Assembly: GCA_038217425.1 (NCBI GenBank)
Contig: JBBQPM010000069.1
Span: forward strand, 1 to 31,451
DNA: 31,451 bases
Source of the DNA: JAIEPT01 sp038217425
GTDB taxonomy: Bacteria; Planctomycetota; Planctomycetia; Gemmatales; Gemmataceae
Reading direction: 5' to 3'
Part shown: piece by piece, positions 1 to 14,156 of the stretch
How positions within the stretch are numbered: position 1 is the stretch's first letter
How the letters are laid out: each line of letters starts with the position of its first letter
Translations under genes and position numbers: made by a program
The notes under the pieces: generated by a model
Database searches by the model: none
Seen by the model: only the letters and a program-made list of their open reading frames with translations
What the model was told of the DNA's origin: nothing

Positions 1-15
1 ATGTTCCACTGAGCG

Positions 16-5298
<5,283 letters not shown>

Positions 5299-6015
5299 AA
5301 TCTTTCCTTTTCTCTGATTGAGAAAGAGCCGGAGAGGGAGACGAGCTAATTCCGCCTATGCGAAAAGCCTTCAGTCGCGAAACTGACCCGAAAGCGAACA
5401 GCGGAGCAGACACAGTAAGCAGCAACGAGAGAGAACGGGTGCGGACAACCAAGGTTCACTCGCTCGCTTGAACCAGAGCCTGCCAGAGGCCCGGATCACA
5501 CGTTTAGAAAGTCATTCTTGGATAGCAGGTTATCCGGTCAATCGCAGTCATCGTGCAAATTGTAAAGTTACCGAAGCTGGGACGCCCTTAGCTGACGCTC
5601 CGGAAATTGCTGAGAAAACTTGGCCTTGTTCAGGTTCACGATTGCGTCGTCGCTGAAGACAAGAAGGCGTTCCCAGGCTTTGAAGTGAATGGACCAAAAC
5701 GACCGAAATGAGAACTTCATCCTGAATCTCCAGCGAAGGGGCCGATTTTGTCGAACTTTCGGATTACGTCAAATAGGTAGGTTGAACGCAGCAAATACTG
5801 TAACCGATAAGGGTCCCGGTGCAAGCGCATTTTACTAAAATGCCCCTAAAGTGCGAATCTGCAACGACTTGGGCCATGAAAATCGGCGCAACTGGCAAAG
5901 ATTCGGCTACGGCGCGGCGTGAGTAAAAGATCTTGCTCCATCGCATCCCACACGATGGACGATTTCGGCACTCAACCCTTTGAAAACGCTTGGGACGAGC
6001 GCGATCAATGAACTT
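5299..6015. other. Non-coding spacer, probable phage/host boundary
   Basis: No convincing gene, tRNA or integrase is seen here. The segment lies after the last phage-block gene (glycosyltransferase stop at 6016) and before the surface-protein start. It should hold the surface-protein promoter and 5' leader. In the leader a small hairpin (TTTCTC, five-base loop, GAGAAA) lies at 5309-5325, just upstream of the GTG start. A 17-base palindrome lies at 5827-5843. The attachment site, if any, is likely here, but only one end is in the window so a core repeat cannot be tested. Confidence 0.5.
5827..5843. repeat. 17-base palindrome in intergenic spacer
   Basis: GCATTTTACTAAAATGC is a perfect dyad around a central C, with eight bases per arm. 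It is A/T rich inside a GC-rich genome and sits in the spacer between the phage-like block and the surface protein. It could be an operator or part of a recombination site. It cannot form a normal hairpin because the loop would be one base. Confidence 0.45.
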
Positions 6016-7641
6016 TCAAACTCGCTGTTCGTCTAGCGCCGAGAGGACGCAGTCTACGATAGCTTCAGTCTCGAAATCGGCTTTTGCGGCAAGGCGAACC
6101 GCCGAACGATCCAACTGTCGTGCTCGCCGAATCGCGACGATGAATTCGGTCAACGCGACTTCGTGCGAATCGGTCGAGACGCAGCGTCTTCCAGGCGGCA
6201 ATCGCTGTACGAGGCATCCCGTAACGCCGTGCCTGACGAGAGACGCCCCCGTGCGAACCCCCACCGCCGGACAGCCGGCCAGTAGGATTTCCTGCAAGGC
6301 CAGCGGACCGTGGTCGTCATCGGCAAGATAAGCGCAGGCCCAAGATCGCCGCGCGGCGTCGAAGAGTTGTTCGCGATGGTACTGGCCGTAGTGGATCTGA
6401 ATGTGGCGCGGGAAGGCTTCGGCCAAGTGCTCGAGCAACCCGGGCCGGCGGCCGTTTTTGGCGTAAAGGAGCAGGTCGTATTCTGCTTTCAAAGGGTCGC
6501 CGGGCCAAGGGTCGATGGGGTAGGGCCACAGCACGATCGGCGACCGATTCGCGGGTCCACGGTGTTGGGCGATGAGGTCGCGATACCACTCGCTGTGGCA
6601 GAACATGGCCCGGCAGTGGGCGGCGTCGAGCAGAGCGCATTCCTCGCGGTCGATGCGCGGCGAACCCGAGTGTGTGAAAAGCAGGTTCGGGCCTTGGACG
6701 AAGGGCAGCCCTTGCGAATCCCACCATGCGGCGTAGCGGCGGTCGTCCCAGTGCCAAAACCAGGGCATGGCTCCTTTGCTGACGGGAAGGGATTTGATCG
6801 AGAGCCAATCGAGCCCTTCGGCGATGCGTTGGCGTAGGGCTTTTTGCAAGGCATACATGCCATTGGTCGGCCCGTCGCGGCCTGGGGCATGGACCGGGCC
6901 GATCAGTTCCACGGGCATGCCTCCTTCCCGATGAGAAACGTGGGGCGCGAAGCCAAAGAGCCGCTCTACCGGCAGCTTCGTGAAGTCGCGCGGCCAGCCA
7001 ATATGCAAAGGCGTCGCCGGTTCGTTAACTTTCTTGGCCAAGTCTTGATAGCCGCGGTCGCCCATCCAGCTGAGGTGGTAGCTGCCATTGTTGTTGCGAT
7101 AGAGGTAGAACGGCTTAGCGAACTCGCACGGATCGCACTGGGTCGAACCGGCCAGTCGGCCGGCCAACTCCTGATCTTCCCCATTATTGAGGGGACCGTA
7201 GCCGCGAACGCGGTCGAAGGCGTTGCGGCGGAACGCCCACCCGCCGTGGTAGAGTCCGCTGGTCTCTTGCTCGCGCAGGACGCCGTCTTCTTCAATCAGA
7301 ACCAAGCTGGGTCGCGACCAATCGGCCCGTTTCAGCGCTTCCGCCTGAGTCGCGAACCAATGGGGCAGATAGATGTCGTCGTCGTCCGCGACCAGGAATC
7401 CTTGGGCGTCGGGCGACGCGAGGGCGGCGCAGGCGTTGCGTTTTTCGCCGAGCGACCGAAAACGTCGCGGCACGGAGATCAAACGCCAGCCCTCGCCTTC
7501 TCGATTGTCGTACTGGCCGGCATCGTCGAGGATGATCAGCTCGCGCAGCTCTTTCGGGTAATCCTGGCGTAGGAAGGACTCGATCAGATGTCCGAGCGTC
7601 GCGGGACGCAAATAGGTGCAGCACAGAGCGGCGAGCATCAT
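6016..7641 (-). CDS. Two-domain glycosyltransferase (GT2 plus GT4-like)
   Basis: 541 residues from ATG 7641, chosen because AGAGG lies nine bases upstream and the GT2 fold begins at once (LAALCCTYLRPATLGHLIES). Residues ~1-240 are a GT-A, family-2-like domain: ILDDAG at 37-42, VADDDD at 84-89 (nucleotide-sugar/metal binding) and GEDQEL at 154-159 (typical catalytic ED). The second half resembles a GT-B family-4 C-lobe, with LALQEILLAGCPAVGV followed by RHGVTGCLV. It should transfer sugars from nucleotide donors; the acceptor is unknown. It is the last gene of the late operon, 28 bases after another glycosyltransferase. Fusion of the two folds suggests sequential sugar addition. A role in glycosylating the Ser-rich tail protein or host surface polymer is inference. 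Confidence 0.8.
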   Translation of the reverse strand: MMLAALCCTYLRPATLGHLIESFLRQDYPKELRELIILDDAGQYDNREGEGWRLISVPRRFRSLGEKRNACAALASPDAQGFLVADDDDIYLPHWFATQAEALKRADWSRPSLVLIEEDGVLREQETSGLYHGGWAFRRNAFDRVRGYGPLNNGEDQELAGRLAGSTQCDPCEFAKPFYLYRNNNGSYHLSWMGDRGYQDLAKKVNEPATPLHIGWPRDFTKLPVERLFGFAPHVSHREGGMPVELIGPVHAPGRDGPTNGMYALQKALRQRIAEGLDWLSIKSLPVSKGAMPWFWHWDDRRYAAWWDSQGLPFVQGPNLLFTHSGSPRIDREECALLDAAHCRAMFCHSEWYRDLIAQHRGPANRSPIVLWPYPIDPWPGDPLKAEYDLLLYAKNGRRPGLLEHLAEAFPRHIQIHYGQYHREQLFDAARRSWACAYLADDDHGPLALQEILLAGCPAVGVRTGASLVRHGVTGCLVQRLPPGRRCVSTDSHEVALTEFIVAIRRARQLDRSAVRLAAKADFETEAIVDCVLSALDEQRV

Positions 7642-7669
7642 GGTGGATAACCTCTTTGTGGGGCGCAAA

Positions 7670-8722
7670 CTATGCGGCAATGGTTCCGTGATATTTGGCG
7701 CGCTCGAACGCCCTTTGCCAACCCGTCCATAGTTTTTCAGGAGCGGCATGCTCTTGCTCCAGCCGCTGACGAGCGGCACGGACGATACGCTGACGCAGAT
7801 CTTCGTCGTAGGCGAGCAGGGCCGCGTAGTGAGCCAATTCCTCATCGCAGGAACCGAGGAAGCCGGTAACGCCGTGCTGGATCATCTCGCGCCAGCCCCA
7901 GTCGTTTTGAGCGACGATAGGCACTCCCGCCGCCATCGCTTCGAGGCCCGCTTGCGGCCAATTCTCGCGCGCGCCGCCGTTGACGGGCAGCAGGCAGTGG
8001 AGTGCTGCGAAGAACTGCTTCGCCGGGATCGCCATCGGTTTGAGGCAGTCGGCCCAGGCAGGCGGCTTGCCGAGCTTGGCGTGGGTGCGGTCGTCCATGC
8101 CGAGCATCAGCGCGCGCTTATTACGGACTTGGATGCGCTCGTAGATGGACCAAGTATTGCTCGACCACTTGTCGGGATCGGGCCTAGCGGCCCGACCGAC
8201 GACGAAGACCTCGCCCGGCGCGTGCGGCCGAGGCGCGAAGTTCCAGTCGCTGCAATCGAATGCGCCCCGGATCAGATGGCCGTTTGCAGGATCGTAACCG
8301 AAAGGCGCCATCAGCGGCTCGAGCTGCGCACGCTGGAACTGCGACTGATAGATCATCGCCTCGAACGGACCATGATCGGCGAAGAAGCGTTTCTCCTGGT
8401 CGAAGAGGAAGGTCATGCAGTTGGCCCAGAGGATCGGGCAGCCCATAGCGCGGAAGCGATGCGCGTGGCGCAAGAACTCGCCGTTGCACATGCTGACGAC
8501 GGGGCGGCCGGCCAAGCCTTCGACGCGCTCCATGTCCTCGGGCATCACCGAGTGGGTCACGCAGCCGAGGGCGTCGAGCTTCGCCTTGGCCTCCGAGGCC
8601 TGGCCCCAAGTGGGGATGAGATGGACTTGGGCGCCGAAGCGCCGCCACAGCTTGACGGTGTGCCAGGCTTCGGTACAAGCTCCGCCCAACTCGCCCGGGT
8701 AGCCGATGAAAAAGACGCGCAT
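7670..8722 (-). CDS. GT4-family glycosyltransferase
   Basis: 350 residues, GT-B fold. The N-lobe begins MRVFFIGYPGELGGACTEAW, where the GELGGA segment matches the donor-site loop of family-4 enzymes. The C-lobe carries ENWPQAGLEAMAAGVPIV (253-270), the E-x7-E type nucleotide-sugar signature, then MIQHGVTGFL. A GGAG ribosome site precedes ATG 8722. It follows the small tail protein by 15 bases and precedes the two-domain glycosyltransferase by 28, so it is co-transcribed with tail genes. Glycosyltransferases in phage late regions commonly modify virion proteins or host receptors; which applies here is not shown by the sequence. Confidence 0.85.
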   Translation of the reverse strand: MRVFFIGYPGELGGACTEAWHTVKLWRRFGAQVHLIPTWGQASEAKAKLDALGCVTHSVMPEDMERVEGLAGRPVVSMCNGEFLRHAHRFRAMGCPILWANCMTFLFDQEKRFFADHGPFEAMIYQSQFQRAQLEPLMAPFGYDPANGHLIRGAFDCSDWNFAPRPHAPGEVFVVGRAARPDPDKWSSNTWSIYERIQVRNKRALMLGMDDRTHAKLGKPPAWADCLKPMAIPAKQFFAALHCLLPVNGGARENWPQAGLEAMAAGVPIVAQNDWGWREMIQHGVTGFLGSCDEELAHYAALLAYDEDLRQRIVRAARQRLEQEHAAPEKLWTGWQRAFERAKYHGTIAA

Positions 8723-8737
8723 GGCCTGGGCTCCGGC

Positions 8738-9169
8738 TCACGAATTGGGATCGAACAAACGCAAAGTGGGGCGGACCTTGATGGTGTCGCCGAGGTTGAC
8801 CATTGCGTAGGGGCCGGCGGCGAAGCGTTCGGCCATGATGAGCCGGCCGCTAGAATCGGTGATGAAGAAGCCGTAGACCGAGTTGCTCGCGCCAGTGCTG
8901 CCGAAGCTGAACGGGACCTCGGCGCTGAATTGCGACTGAGCCTTGCCCGAGACGCTGGCGGCGGCGGGCCAGTTGCCGTGGTCCGTCAGATTCTGTCCTG
9001 CGTAGCCGCCGAAGTCGGCTTCGACAGCAGAGTAGGTGGCCGCAGTATGCGCGGCTGCAGGCGTCACGTCTCCTTTGAACAGCCGGCATTGCCAGGTTTC
9101 CGAAGCGGAGGCTCCGAGCAGCCGATCGAGCAGGGTCGTTTCGGCGTCATTGGAAAAGACGATGGCCAT
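8738..9169 (-). CDS. Small phage tail/fibre-associated protein
   Basis: 143 residues, start ATG 9169 with a strong AAAGGAG six bases upstream. The N-terminus (AIVFSNDAETTLLDRLLG, then RLFKGDVTPAAAHT, then FGGYAGQNL) resembles small phage proteins found next to tail fibres in many siphoviruses, in which an N-terminal helix is followed by beta strands. No enzyme motif is visible. It lies between the Ser-rich fibre-like gene and the glycosyltransferases. A structural role in the tail tip is likely from position and composition; the exact function is unknown. Confidence 0.65.
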   Translation of the reverse strand: MAIVFSNDAETTLLDRLLGASASETWQCRLFKGDVTPAAAHTAATYSAVEADFGGYAGQNLTDHGNWPAAASVSGKAQSQFSAEVPFSFGSTGASNSVYGFFITDSSGRLIMAERFAAGPYAMVNLGDTIKVRPTLRLFDPNS

Positions 9170-9217
9170 GAGAATCTCCTTTCGAGATTGAGGACCGGAT
9201 GTCTGGAACTTTGCTTC

Positions 9218-9265
9218 AGCGGAATTGCACGAATGGGCTACAGCGGAATTGCACGAATGGGCTAC
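9218..9265. repeat. Perfect 24-base tandem duplication at a gene end
   Basis: A 24-base unit at 9218-9241 is repeated exactly at 9242-9265. The core is GGAATTGCACGAATGGGCTA on the plus strand. The second unit contains the stop codon of the fibre-like gene (TAG at 9264-9262), so on the minus strand the same TAG-containing unit follows twice. The 48 bases fall between that gene and the next ribosome site. No hairpin or transposase is associated. Confidence 0.85.
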
Positions 9266-11373
9266 CCGGATTGGAAGGACACATTGCCTTCGCCTTCGAC
9301 AGCAAGTTCGCCTTCAGAGGTGGGCGAGTGCTGCACGCCGCTCGACGGCTGGTAAGCGGAATTCCCTTCGCCTTCGACAGCCAAGTCGCCGGCGCTGACG
9401 GGTTGGAATGGTGCGGCGGGCTGGTAGGCGACGTTCCCGACGCCTTCGACTGCCAGATCGCCTGGGCTGGCGGGCTGGTAGACGGAAGCCGTGTGATAGG
9501 TTGCGTTGCAATCGCCTTCGAGGGCCAACTCGCCCGAGCTGGCGGGTGCATAATGCGTCGCCGGCAGATACAGTGCGTCCGCGTCGCCGGCGAGGGCCAG
9601 CTCGCCCTCGGGAAAAGCGGCGTAGTCGGCGGGCCCGCTGCCGGGGAGGGACGAGGACGGAGCAAATCCGCTGCCGGACGAACCGGTCCCGCTCGACCCC
9701 CAGGAGCTGCCGCTCGATCCGCTGGAGCAGCCTGCACAGCAACAGCAGCCGGCGGAATGGCTGAACATCCACGGACCTTCGCTTTTGGTCAAGGCGCCCT
9801 GTTGCAGGACCAACGTGATGGTGCGTCGGTAGACGATGAGCCTGCCTGATTCGCAGCGGACGTCGGTTTCCTGAAAGGCGACGGCAGAGGCCGGAGCGCC
9901 GCTCGAACTGCTGGAACTTGCCGAGGAACTGCTGCTCGAAGCGATGGCTAAGGAACTGCTCGGCGAAGTGCCCGAGTCCGAGGAAACGCCCGACGAGTCA
10001 GGGATCGACAAACCGGCCGAACTCGATCCCGACGGGAAGCCTAAACTCGACGACCCCGGGAGCGACGAACCGGACAATCCCGACGGGATGCCCGAACTTG
10101 ACGACCCCGGGAGCGACGAACCAGACGAGGCCGATCCGGACGAATGAGAACCCGAACTCGACCCGCTCGCGGACGACGAGCCACTGCCGCTGCTTGACGA
10201 CGTATATGCCGAACTCGAACCCGACGAGGAATACGAGGACGAAGGCGGCTGGCAGCCTTGGCCCAGCGCCAAGACTTCCCACTTGCCGCTGTCGGCAAAA
10301 TGTTTGGCGATCCCGTGGCTTCCCGCCGGAGCCGCGCTGGCCGCCGCGTTGCCGGAACCCGAAGCGTTCGCGGCGCACCCCTCCGCCCCGACGATGCCGA
10401 CGGAGTCGTGTACGGTAAAGGTCAGATTTACTGGCCGCCAACTGCCGTCGCGATAGAGGACCAGTTGGGCCAGGGCGCTGCTGCAGCGATTGAGCGCGGT
10501 CAGCAGCTCGAACCGCCAGTGGTCTTCGTGCGGCGCCAGGATCTGCCAGCGACTTTCGCGTTCGTTCCAGATGCACCAGACCCAGTCGCCGCGTCCGAAC
10601 TTCGCGGACCAGACGCCCGTGGTCTTAAATAAGTCGACGAGTGCATCGCGCTCGTCGGCCGCAAAGCCGACTTGGTGCCAGAGGGTTTCGCCGGGTTCGG
10701 TTTCGTCGGCTCGATAGGTTCCTTCGTCTTGGAAGAACAGGGCCGGCTTGCAGCCTTCCATCTTGGCCCAGCCCTCGGGCTCGGGCGTCACGGCTGGGGT
10801 CCAATCGCCGGTCAGCTCAAAAACCGCGAAACGAGGCCGATCGCCCAGGCGCACCACCGCCCACTTGATGCCCGTGCCCGGTTCTTTCCAAAGAATCTGC
10901 GTCTGCCCATACGGCGTGCTGCGCAAGTGCCCCGTTTCGTCTTCGGCCAGTTCGGCGGCCCTATCGCTTTCGCGGACGACGTCGATCTGCACCGGCGTGA
11001 CGCCGGCGAGGATGCCTCGGCCGATGGCGCCGGCGCCGAGCGGATCGAGCAGCACCACGGGCTTCTGCCGCAGCGGCGCGGCGCCCGGTTTGTCGCCGTT
11101 AAAGTTGACTTTGTTCTTGAATTCGCGCAGGTTGACATCGGGACCGATGATGGGGTTCCCGAGCGCCAGCACGGCGTAGCGGGGCAGATCCTCCTCCGTT
11201 TGATTGCGGATTTTGACGATGGCGGTCTGGCGCAGTTCCTGAGCCGAATCTCGAGCGGCGTCGTGCTGATGGCTGCGGACGTAGCGGGCCGCGTCCATGA
11301 AGGCGTTGAACGCCCCCGCGGGGAGTTCGAGCCGCTGACCCGGCAGCACCTTTTTGAGCGGATCGCCCGCCAT
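9262..11373 (-). CDS. Ser-rich fibre-like phage tail protein
   Basis: 703 residues, start ATG 11373, one base after the previous stop. Residues 1-~370 form a Trp-rich globular part with no enzyme motif (for example GRGDWVWCIWNERESRWQIL near 260-279), resembling conserved tail/baseplate-region proteins of planctomycete prophages. Residues ~377-491 are a low-complexity linker of mostly Ser, with Gly, Pro and Ala. A short globular insert (VAFQETDVRCESGRLIVYRR) and a Cys cluster (CCCCAGC, 543-549) follow, then another Ser/Gly linker. The C-terminus holds five units of ~24 residues around G(E/D)LA(V/L)EG. The layout, globular base then flexible linker then repeated tip, suits a side or tip fibre. 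The Ser tracts are potential O-glycosylation sites, and glycosyltransferase genes follow downstream. Host-binding function is inferred. Confidence 0.65.
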   Translation of the reverse strand: MAGDPLKKVLPGQRLELPAGAFNAFMDAARYVRSHQHDAARDSAQELRQTAIVKIRNQTEEDLPRYAVLALGNPIIGPDVNLREFKNKVNFNGDKPGAAPLRQKPVVLLDPLGAGAIGRGILAGVTPVQIDVVRESDRAAELAEDETGHLRSTPYGQTQILWKEPGTGIKWAVVRLGDRPRFAVFELTGDWTPAVTPEPEGWAKMEGCKPALFFQDEGTYRADETEPGETLWHQVGFAADERDALVDLFKTTGVWSAKFGRGDWVWCIWNERESRWQILAPHEDHWRFELLTALNRCSSALAQLVLYRDGSWRPVNLTFTVHDSVGIVGAEGCAANASGSGNAAASAAPAGSHGIAKHFADSGKWEVLALGQGCQPPSSSYSSSGSSSAYTSSSSGSGSSSASGSSSGSHSSGSASSGSSLPGSSSSGIPSGLSGSSLPGSSSLGFPSGSSSAGLSIPDSSGVSSDSGTSPSSSLAIASSSSSSASSSSSSGAPASAVAFQETDVRCESGRLIVYRRTITLVLQQGALTKSEGPWMFSHSAGCCCCAGCSSGSSGSSWGSSGTGSSGSGFAPSSSLPGSGPADYAAFPEGELALAGDADALYLPATHYAPASSGELALEGDCNATYHTASVYQPASPGDLAVEGVGNVAYQPAAPFQPVSAGDLAVEGEGNSAYQPSSGVQHSPTSEGELAVEGEGNVSFQSG
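9265..9609 (-). repeat. Five ~24-residue C-terminal repeats of fibre-like protein
   Basis: Units begin at residues 589, 614, 638, 662 and 688 of the fibre-like protein with GELALAG, GELALEG, GDLAVEG, GDLAVEG and GELAVEG. Each is followed by GN-A-Y-QP-type spacing. The middle copies are most alike, as expected for a repeat growing and shrinking by recombination. Such repeats often form beta-structured fibre tips. Confidence 0.75.
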
Positions 11374-11374
11374 G

Positions 11375-12169
11375 TTAGACCCCGATCCCCAGCAAGAAAA
11401 AGTTTCCCTCCTCGTAGACGCGCTCGACGTAGACGGCGACCGGCTGCTTCACCAGCGTGTTTTCGTCCTCGGCGTCGGCGTAGCGAACCCAGAGATAGTC
11501 CCAACCCCGTTTCTCGATCCCTGCGATGTCCCCGATCACGAGGTCCTCGGCATTGGGGCTGACGGCGAACCGGTAGGTGATCTCCCAGTCGTCGCGGCCG
11601 CGCTGCGAGCCGGAGGCGCCCATGAACAGCACTTCGCCGGCGTCGAAGCCTTTGAAGGGAGCGTCGTTGACGGCGCCGGTCAGCTCGAAGAGCTTCTTCT
11701 TGTAGGCCTGGGTGATGAGGGCGACGGGGATGTAGTGCGTTTCGGTGAAGTTGTAGACCGGGACGGTGACGTCGGTCCCTTCGACCGAATCGTTGGCGAC
11801 GCCGATGGCGCCCTTGAAGTCGGGCGCGGTCAGGTTCGAGACGCCGTAGCGCTGGACGGTTTCCTTGGACTGGGTGACGTGCTGCGTGCCGCCGCCGGTG
11901 TCGAAGCTGAAGCTCGACGCGCCGGGCTCTTTGGGCTCCTTCTTGCCGTAGCGCGACGAGACCTCCCAGACGCCGCCGCCTTGGTGCTCGATGTGGTAGC
12001 TCTGGAAGACGAGCCCGGCATAGAGAACGGGGATCGTCGCCTCGACCAGAACTTTGACCTCGAGTTCGTCCTCGGTCCCCAGAACCATGAACTCCAAATC
12101 GGCCGAGGGGCTTTCGGCGCTGACGGTCGCTTGGCGGCTGCTGTACTTTTCCAGGATGACGACGGGCAT
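11375..12169 (-). CDS. Putative phage tail protein, downstream of tape measure
   Basis: 264 residues, start ATG 12169 with GAGG a few bases upstream; eight bases from the tape-measure stop. It is mostly beta-rich (VKVLVEATIPVLYAGLVFQS, DDWEITYRFAVSPN, VAVYVERVYEEGNFFLLGIGV) with no signal peptide and no catalytic motif. Position right after the tape measure matches distal tail or tail-tip proteins of siphoviruses, but I do not recognise a specific family such as Dit. The region KLFELTGAVNDAPFKGFDAG is conserved-looking. Structural tail role is likely; precise role unknown. Confidence 0.65.
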   Translation of the reverse strand: MPVVILEKYSSRQATVSAESPSADLEFMVLGTEDELEVKVLVEATIPVLYAGLVFQSYHIEHQGGGVWEVSSRYGKKEPKEPGASSFSFDTGGGTQHVTQSKETVQRYGVSNLTAPDFKGAIGVANDSVEGTDVTVPVYNFTETHYIPVALITQAYKKKLFELTGAVNDAPFKGFDAGEVLFMGASGSQRGRDDWEITYRFAVSPNAEDLVIGDIAGIEKRGWDYLWVRYADAEDENTLVKQPVAVYVERVYEEGNFFLLGIGV

Positions 12170-12176
12170 ATTATCC

Positions 12177-14153
12177 TCACGCGAATACCAGGCCGCCGTG
12201 TTGAGCTTCCTGCACCAGCCGGCGCGTGTTGGTGGCGACCTGCTCGGTGGCCCGGGCGGTTCGTTCGCTCAGGCTGTCGCTCCCCATGCCTTGAATCGCC
12301 AGGGCGTTGAACGTCCCTTTGGCGTCGGTCTTGGTCTCGGCTTCATCGAGACCTTCCAGGTCAAGTTCGGAGCGGCGGCGGTCGTCGCCGTCCGTTCCCG
12401 CCATCTGCCGCTGCAGTTCGGCTTGCTCGCGCTGGGCCGCCAACTCGGCGACGCGATCATCGAGCGCGCGGCGTGCATTGGCGACGGCCTGCTGGTCGGC
12501 GTCGCCGGCGGCGGCCATGCCGGCTTGCCGCTGCATGCGTTCCTGTTCCTGAGCTTGCATCAGTGCGTTCTGCCGTTGCTGGCCCGCTTCGCGGGCCTGT
12601 TCGGTTTGCTGGCCGCGGCCGCTGACGCGCTGATTGAGGCGATTGCGGGCCTCGCGGTTTTGGGCCTCGACTTCCTGATTGATGGCCGCGACTTCGCGCT
12701 GGGCCGCTTGCGGACTGAGCAGACTCCGCACCCTGGCCCAGGCACGACGGAAAAAGCCGACGAATTCGTTGAACGCTATTTGCAACCCCGTGCAAAACGT
12801 GTCCCAACCGTTGGCCATCGCGTTCACCACGGTCCAAAAAGCGACCTCGATCCCGGTCCAGACCGTGTTGAACGCGCCGGCCACGGCGTAGATGCCGCTC
12901 CAGAAGAGATCGACGAAGTACTCTTTGAAGCCGCGCCAGGCGCTGCTCAGAGCAGCGATGCCGGTTTGCCAGACGACCTGGATGCCCAGCCACGCGACCT
13001 CCATCGCTCCTGGAAGATCGCCGGCAGCGATGGCGTCTTTGATGCCTTGCCAGGCCGTGCCCGCCGCGCCCAAGAGCGACTCGAAGCCGGTACTGAGGGA
13101 ACCCAGGGCCTGATTGCCCTGATCGGTCGAGAGCACGAGCGCGGCGGTAATGCCGGCGACGGCCGCGACCACCAAGCCGATCGGCGACAGCAAGGCGGCG
13201 AGGGCGGCGCCGAGCAGGCCGATAGCTGCGCCGAAGCCGGTGATTACGGCGCCGACCAGACCCAGCGCCGTGCCGATGCCGGTGATGAGCGGACCCAGGA
13301 TCAGCATGGCGGCCCCGACCGCCACCAAGCCCACGGCTAGCCCGCCGACGATGGTCACCACTTCACGGTTTTCATCGATCCAGTCGCCAAAGGCCGCGGC
13401 GACTTGGGTCACCCACTGAGCAATGTCTTTAAGCGTTGGCGCCAGGGCGCCTCCCACCGCGAAGACGACCTGCTTGAGGGATTTCCACAGCGCCGACAGG
13501 GAGTCGCCAAACGCTTCGGCCGCCTGAGCGTCGTCGGTACTCATCGTCAGCCCCAGGCGATCGGCCTCGCGGAGCAGCTCCTGGATCCCTTCCGCTCCGG
13601 TCGATAAGAGGGGAAGCAGTTGAGCGCCGGTTTTGCCAAAGATCTCCATCGCAATGGTGGCACGATTGGCCGGATTCTGCACTGTGAACAATCGGTCGGC
13701 GATCAGTTCGAATTGCCGATCGGGAGAAAGCCCGCTCAGGTCCTCTACGGCGATCCCCAGTCGGCCGAAAGCCTGGCGCGCCGACGCAGAGCCGCGCGCC
13801 GCCTCGATTACCGTCCGGTTCATGGTCCGCAGTCCTTTCTCGAGTTCCTCGGCCCCGGCGCCGGACTGCTCGGCCGCGTAGCGCAGCCCCGAAAGCGCCT
13901 CGACGGCGACGCCGGTGCGCTGCGACATATCCAGCAGGTCGCTCCCCATGTCGGCGAACGTCTTGGCGGCCAACAGCAGCGGCGCTCCGAGCGCGGCCCC
14001 CAACGTCAGGAACTTCGTGCCCACGGAAGTGATGCCGGCTCCGAACGCCTGCAACTTCTGCGTCGCCTGCTTGAGGCCCGCAGTCAGGCGGTTGTCGCGA
14101 ACGTGAAGCTCGACGTAGGCCGCTCCCGCACGTATCCCCGAGGCGCCGGCCAT
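12177..14153 (-). CDS. Phage tail tape measure protein
   Basis: 658 residues, start ATG 14153 with GGAGG six bases upstream. It sets tail length and carries the DNA-injection channel components in siphovirus tails. The N-terminal ~250 residues are helical and match tape-measure starts (AAYVELHVRDNRLTAGLKQA, then LLDMSQRTGVAVEALSGLRY, then FGKTGAQLLPLLSTG). Residues ~265-340 are a long hydrophobic stretch with several membrane-like segments. Residues ~480-600 are a Gln/Arg/Glu/Ala-rich coiled coil. At 658 residues it is short for the family, which suggests a short tail, though the family varies widely. It directly follows the two-frame chaperone, the classic order. Confidence 0.9.
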   Translation of the reverse strand: MAGASGIRAGAAYVELHVRDNRLTAGLKQATQKLQAFGAGITSVGTKFLTLGAALGAPLLLAAKTFADMGSDLLDMSQRTGVAVEALSGLRYAAEQSGAGAEELEKGLRTMNRTVIEAARGSASARQAFGRLGIAVEDLSGLSPDRQFELIADRLFTVQNPANRATIAMEIFGKTGAQLLPLLSTGAEGIQELLREADRLGLTMSTDDAQAAEAFGDSLSALWKSLKQVVFAVGGALAPTLKDIAQWVTQVAAAFGDWIDENREVVTIVGGLAVGLVAVGAAMLILGPLITGIGTALGLVGAVITGFGAAIGLLGAALAALLSPIGLVVAAVAGITAALVLSTDQGNQALGSLSTGFESLLGAAGTAWQGIKDAIAAGDLPGAMEVAWLGIQVVWQTGIAALSSAWRGFKEYFVDLFWSGIYAVAGAFNTVWTGIEVAFWTVVNAMANGWDTFCTGLQIAFNEFVGFFRRAWARVRSLLSPQAAQREVAAINQEVEAQNREARNRLNQRVSGRGQQTEQAREAGQQRQNALMQAQEQERMQRQAGMAAAGDADQQAVANARRALDDRVAELAAQREQAELQRQMAGTDGDDRRRSELDLEGLDEAETKTDAKGTFNALAIQGMGSDSLSERTARATEQVATNTRRLVQEAQHGGLVFA

Positions 14154-14156
14154 GAA

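Noticed and set aside
5299..6015. tRNA or small RNA gene serving as attachment site
   Set aside because: No cloverleaf-compatible arms or T-loop GTTCRA pattern in proper context was found on either strand.
7748..9355. Long plus-strand open frame of 535 codons antisense to the glycosyltransferase and tail genes
   Set aside because: Composition is Arg/Ala/Val-biased without motifs, it spans several minus-strand genes with clear families, and no ribosome site fits. It is a GC-rich antisense shadow.
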